Part shown: positions 61,979-64,000 of the stretch, one piece after another | Layout of the letters: each line of letters opens with the position of its first letter | How positions within the stretch are numbered: the stretch's first letter is position 1 | Assembly (NCBI GenBank): GCA_947172415.1 | Contig: OX359190.1 | Span: 5,890,001 to 5,954,000 of the forward strand | DNA length: 64,000 nucleotides | Direction: 5' to 3' | Origin: Chondrosia reniformis | Taxonomy: Eukaryota; Porifera; Demospongiae; Chondrillida; Chondrillidae | Notes under the pieces: generated by a model | Seen by the model: the letters and a program-made list of their open reading frames with translations, nothing else | Database searches by the model: none | Told to the model about the DNA's origin: nothing | Position numbers and translations under genes: made by a program

Positions 61979-64000
61979 AGTGTGAGTACATAAAACTAGC
62001 ATATACAACTACTTCATATACAACAAACTAGTATATACATACAACTAGAACATAGCTAGTACTTACAATTAGTATATACATACAATTGGTACATACAACT
62101 AGTACTAACAAATAGTACATACAACTACTACATCCAACTACTACATACAACCAGTACCTACATCTAGTAATTATAACTAGTACCAGTACATAGTACTAGT
62201 ACATACAAAAACTACATACAACTAGTATATACAACTAGAAACTAGTACATACAACTAATTCATAGAACGAGTACATACACATATACCTAGAAAATATAAA
62301 AAGTACATTCAACTAGTACATACAGGTAGTGCATACAACTAGTACATATAACTAGTACACAAACATATAACTAGTACATGCAGATAGTAAATACAACTAG
62401 AACATACAACTAGGACGTACAACTAGTACATGCAAATAGTACATGCAACTAGTATCTAGTACATACAACTAGAACATACATCTATTTCAAAGCTAGTACA
62501 TTCAACTAGTATAAACATACAACTAGTACACAGAACGTGTACATACCATTGGCACATATATACAACTAGTACTTTCAACTAGTACATATAACAAGTTCAC
62601 ACACCTACTACATTTAACTAGTACATACAACTGGTATATACATACAACTAGTACATACAACTAGTACATACAAGCAGTACATAAAATTCGTAGGCACCAC
62701 TAGTTCATAAAATTAGTAACTAGTAAATATAATTAGTACATGCGACTAGTACATACAACTAGTACAAACAACTAGTACATGCAACTAGTACATACAACTA
62801 TGACATATAACTAGTACATACACTTACTACATATATCTGGTACATACACGTATACCTAGTTAATGTAAATAGTACATACAACTAGTACATATAACTAGTA
62901 ACCACACATATAAATAGTTCATACAAATAGTAAATATAACTGGTACATACACCTAGTACGTACAACTAGTACATACAACTAGTATCTAGTACATACAACT
63001 AGAACATAGAAATAGGACATACGAATCGTACTTGCAACTAATGAATACAACTAGTACCTACAACTAGTACATATAACTGGAACTAGTACATAAAACTAGT
63101 ACATACAATTACTACTAACAACTAGTAACGAGTACATACAACTAGTACATTGAAATAGAACGCACAACATTTCCATGCAACTAGTACATGCAACTTGTAC
63201 ATACAATTAGTAGATAAAATTAGTACATAATACTAGTAAATAGTACAATCACCTAGGACAAACAACTGGTACATACAACTAGGACATACAACTGGTATAT
63301 ACAACTAGGGCATATAACTACTTTATATAACAAGTACATACAAGTAGTTTCTAGTACATATAACTATATAGTCCCTCCCTAGTACCTAGTTTAAGTAGTA
63401 CTAGAACCTACAACTAGTACATACAATTATTGCATTCAATTAGTACACAAATAGTACATACAGCTAGTAAATATAACTAGTACATACCACTAGTACATAA
63501 AACTAGTAGATATAACTGGTACATATAACTAGTACATATAAAGAGTACACACAACTAATTCATAAAACTAGTTCATACAACTAGTACATGCAACTAGTAT
63601 GTAGTACATACAAATAATATTTACCTAGTACATAGTATAACTAGTACAAGAATCAACAACTGGTACATACACATAGTACATACAACTAGTACATATAACT
63701 AGTACTTACAACTAGAAACTAGTAAATACTACTAGTTCATAGAACTAGTACATAATACTATATAGAACATACAACTTGAATATACATCTAGTATATAGCT
63801 AATATTAATAACTAGTATATAGATACAACTATTACATACAAATGGTACATAGATAGTACATCGACATAGTACATACAACTAGTACATATCAAATAGTACA
63901 TACACCTAGTTCATAGAGTTCATAATACTAGAACATACAACTTGTATATACAACTAGTACATAGCAACTACATACAACTAGTATATACATACAACTAGTA
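61979..64000 (+). repeat. 13-bp satellite, + orientation, to window end
   Basis: Forward satellite running off the window. It includes marker blocks near 63370 and 63620. No gene seen. Confidence 0.93.

Noticed and set aside
61817-62008. 63-codon frame over A3
   Set aside because: It joins satellite and the 90-bp retroelement stub; purely fortuitous.

Overview
The window is AT-rich eukaryotic repeat DNA with no intact host gene. About four fifths of it is a tandem satellite with a 13-bp unit, ACATACAACTAGT (variants such as ACATATAACTAGT). Insertions of several mobile-element families break it up. The TPRT-type reverse transcriptases, a pogo/Tigger-like TIR element, hammerhead-like motifs, a HIRAN-domain gene relic and the lack of bacterial gene structure point to an invertebrate animal, perhaps an early-branching marine one. 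The species cannot be named from the sequence.

Layout ('+' means ACATACAACTAGT reads on the given strand): + 1-904; - 905-3864, carrying Penelope-like element copy A1 (1931-3373); + 3865-22194, carrying E1 (8996-9275), B1 (10492-12633), A2 (13606-14673), P1 (15238-15745) and a LINE relic (16472-18018); - 22195-46740, with a small flipped block 26895-27687, carrying P2 (24531-25038), B2 (27857-29997), E2 (30915-31735), C (41759-42023) and D (46264-46649); + 46741-64000, carrying F (47572-48332), H (49999-51213), G with a HIRAN pseudogene (55592-55650 and 55874-56522) and a Penelope-like 3' stub A3 (61885-61978).

The largest structure is a long inverted repeat. From at least 8.3 to 19.49 kb it matches, on the opposite strand, 22.19 to about 32.3 kb. 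Mirrored pairs P1/P2, B1/B2 and E1/E2 sit at the same satellite positions; the LINE and A2 are in the left arm only. A second inverted repeat has its axis near 46.9 kb. Local amplification is visible as six 390-bp units (52471-54810) and an apparently identical 768-bp tandem duplication (32101-33636).

The best leads are: (1) a Penelope-like RT element with no downstream endonuclease, a TATA-like box and a hammerhead-ribozyme candidate, inserted three times in the same orientation next to a CATA of the satellite; (2) foldback elements E/F, one of which fits a TC...CTAG, A^T Helitron-type junction but has its short hairpin at the unexpected end; (3) elements B, C and D, which differ inside but share a double-hairpin terminus; and (4) repeated strand switching of the satellite.
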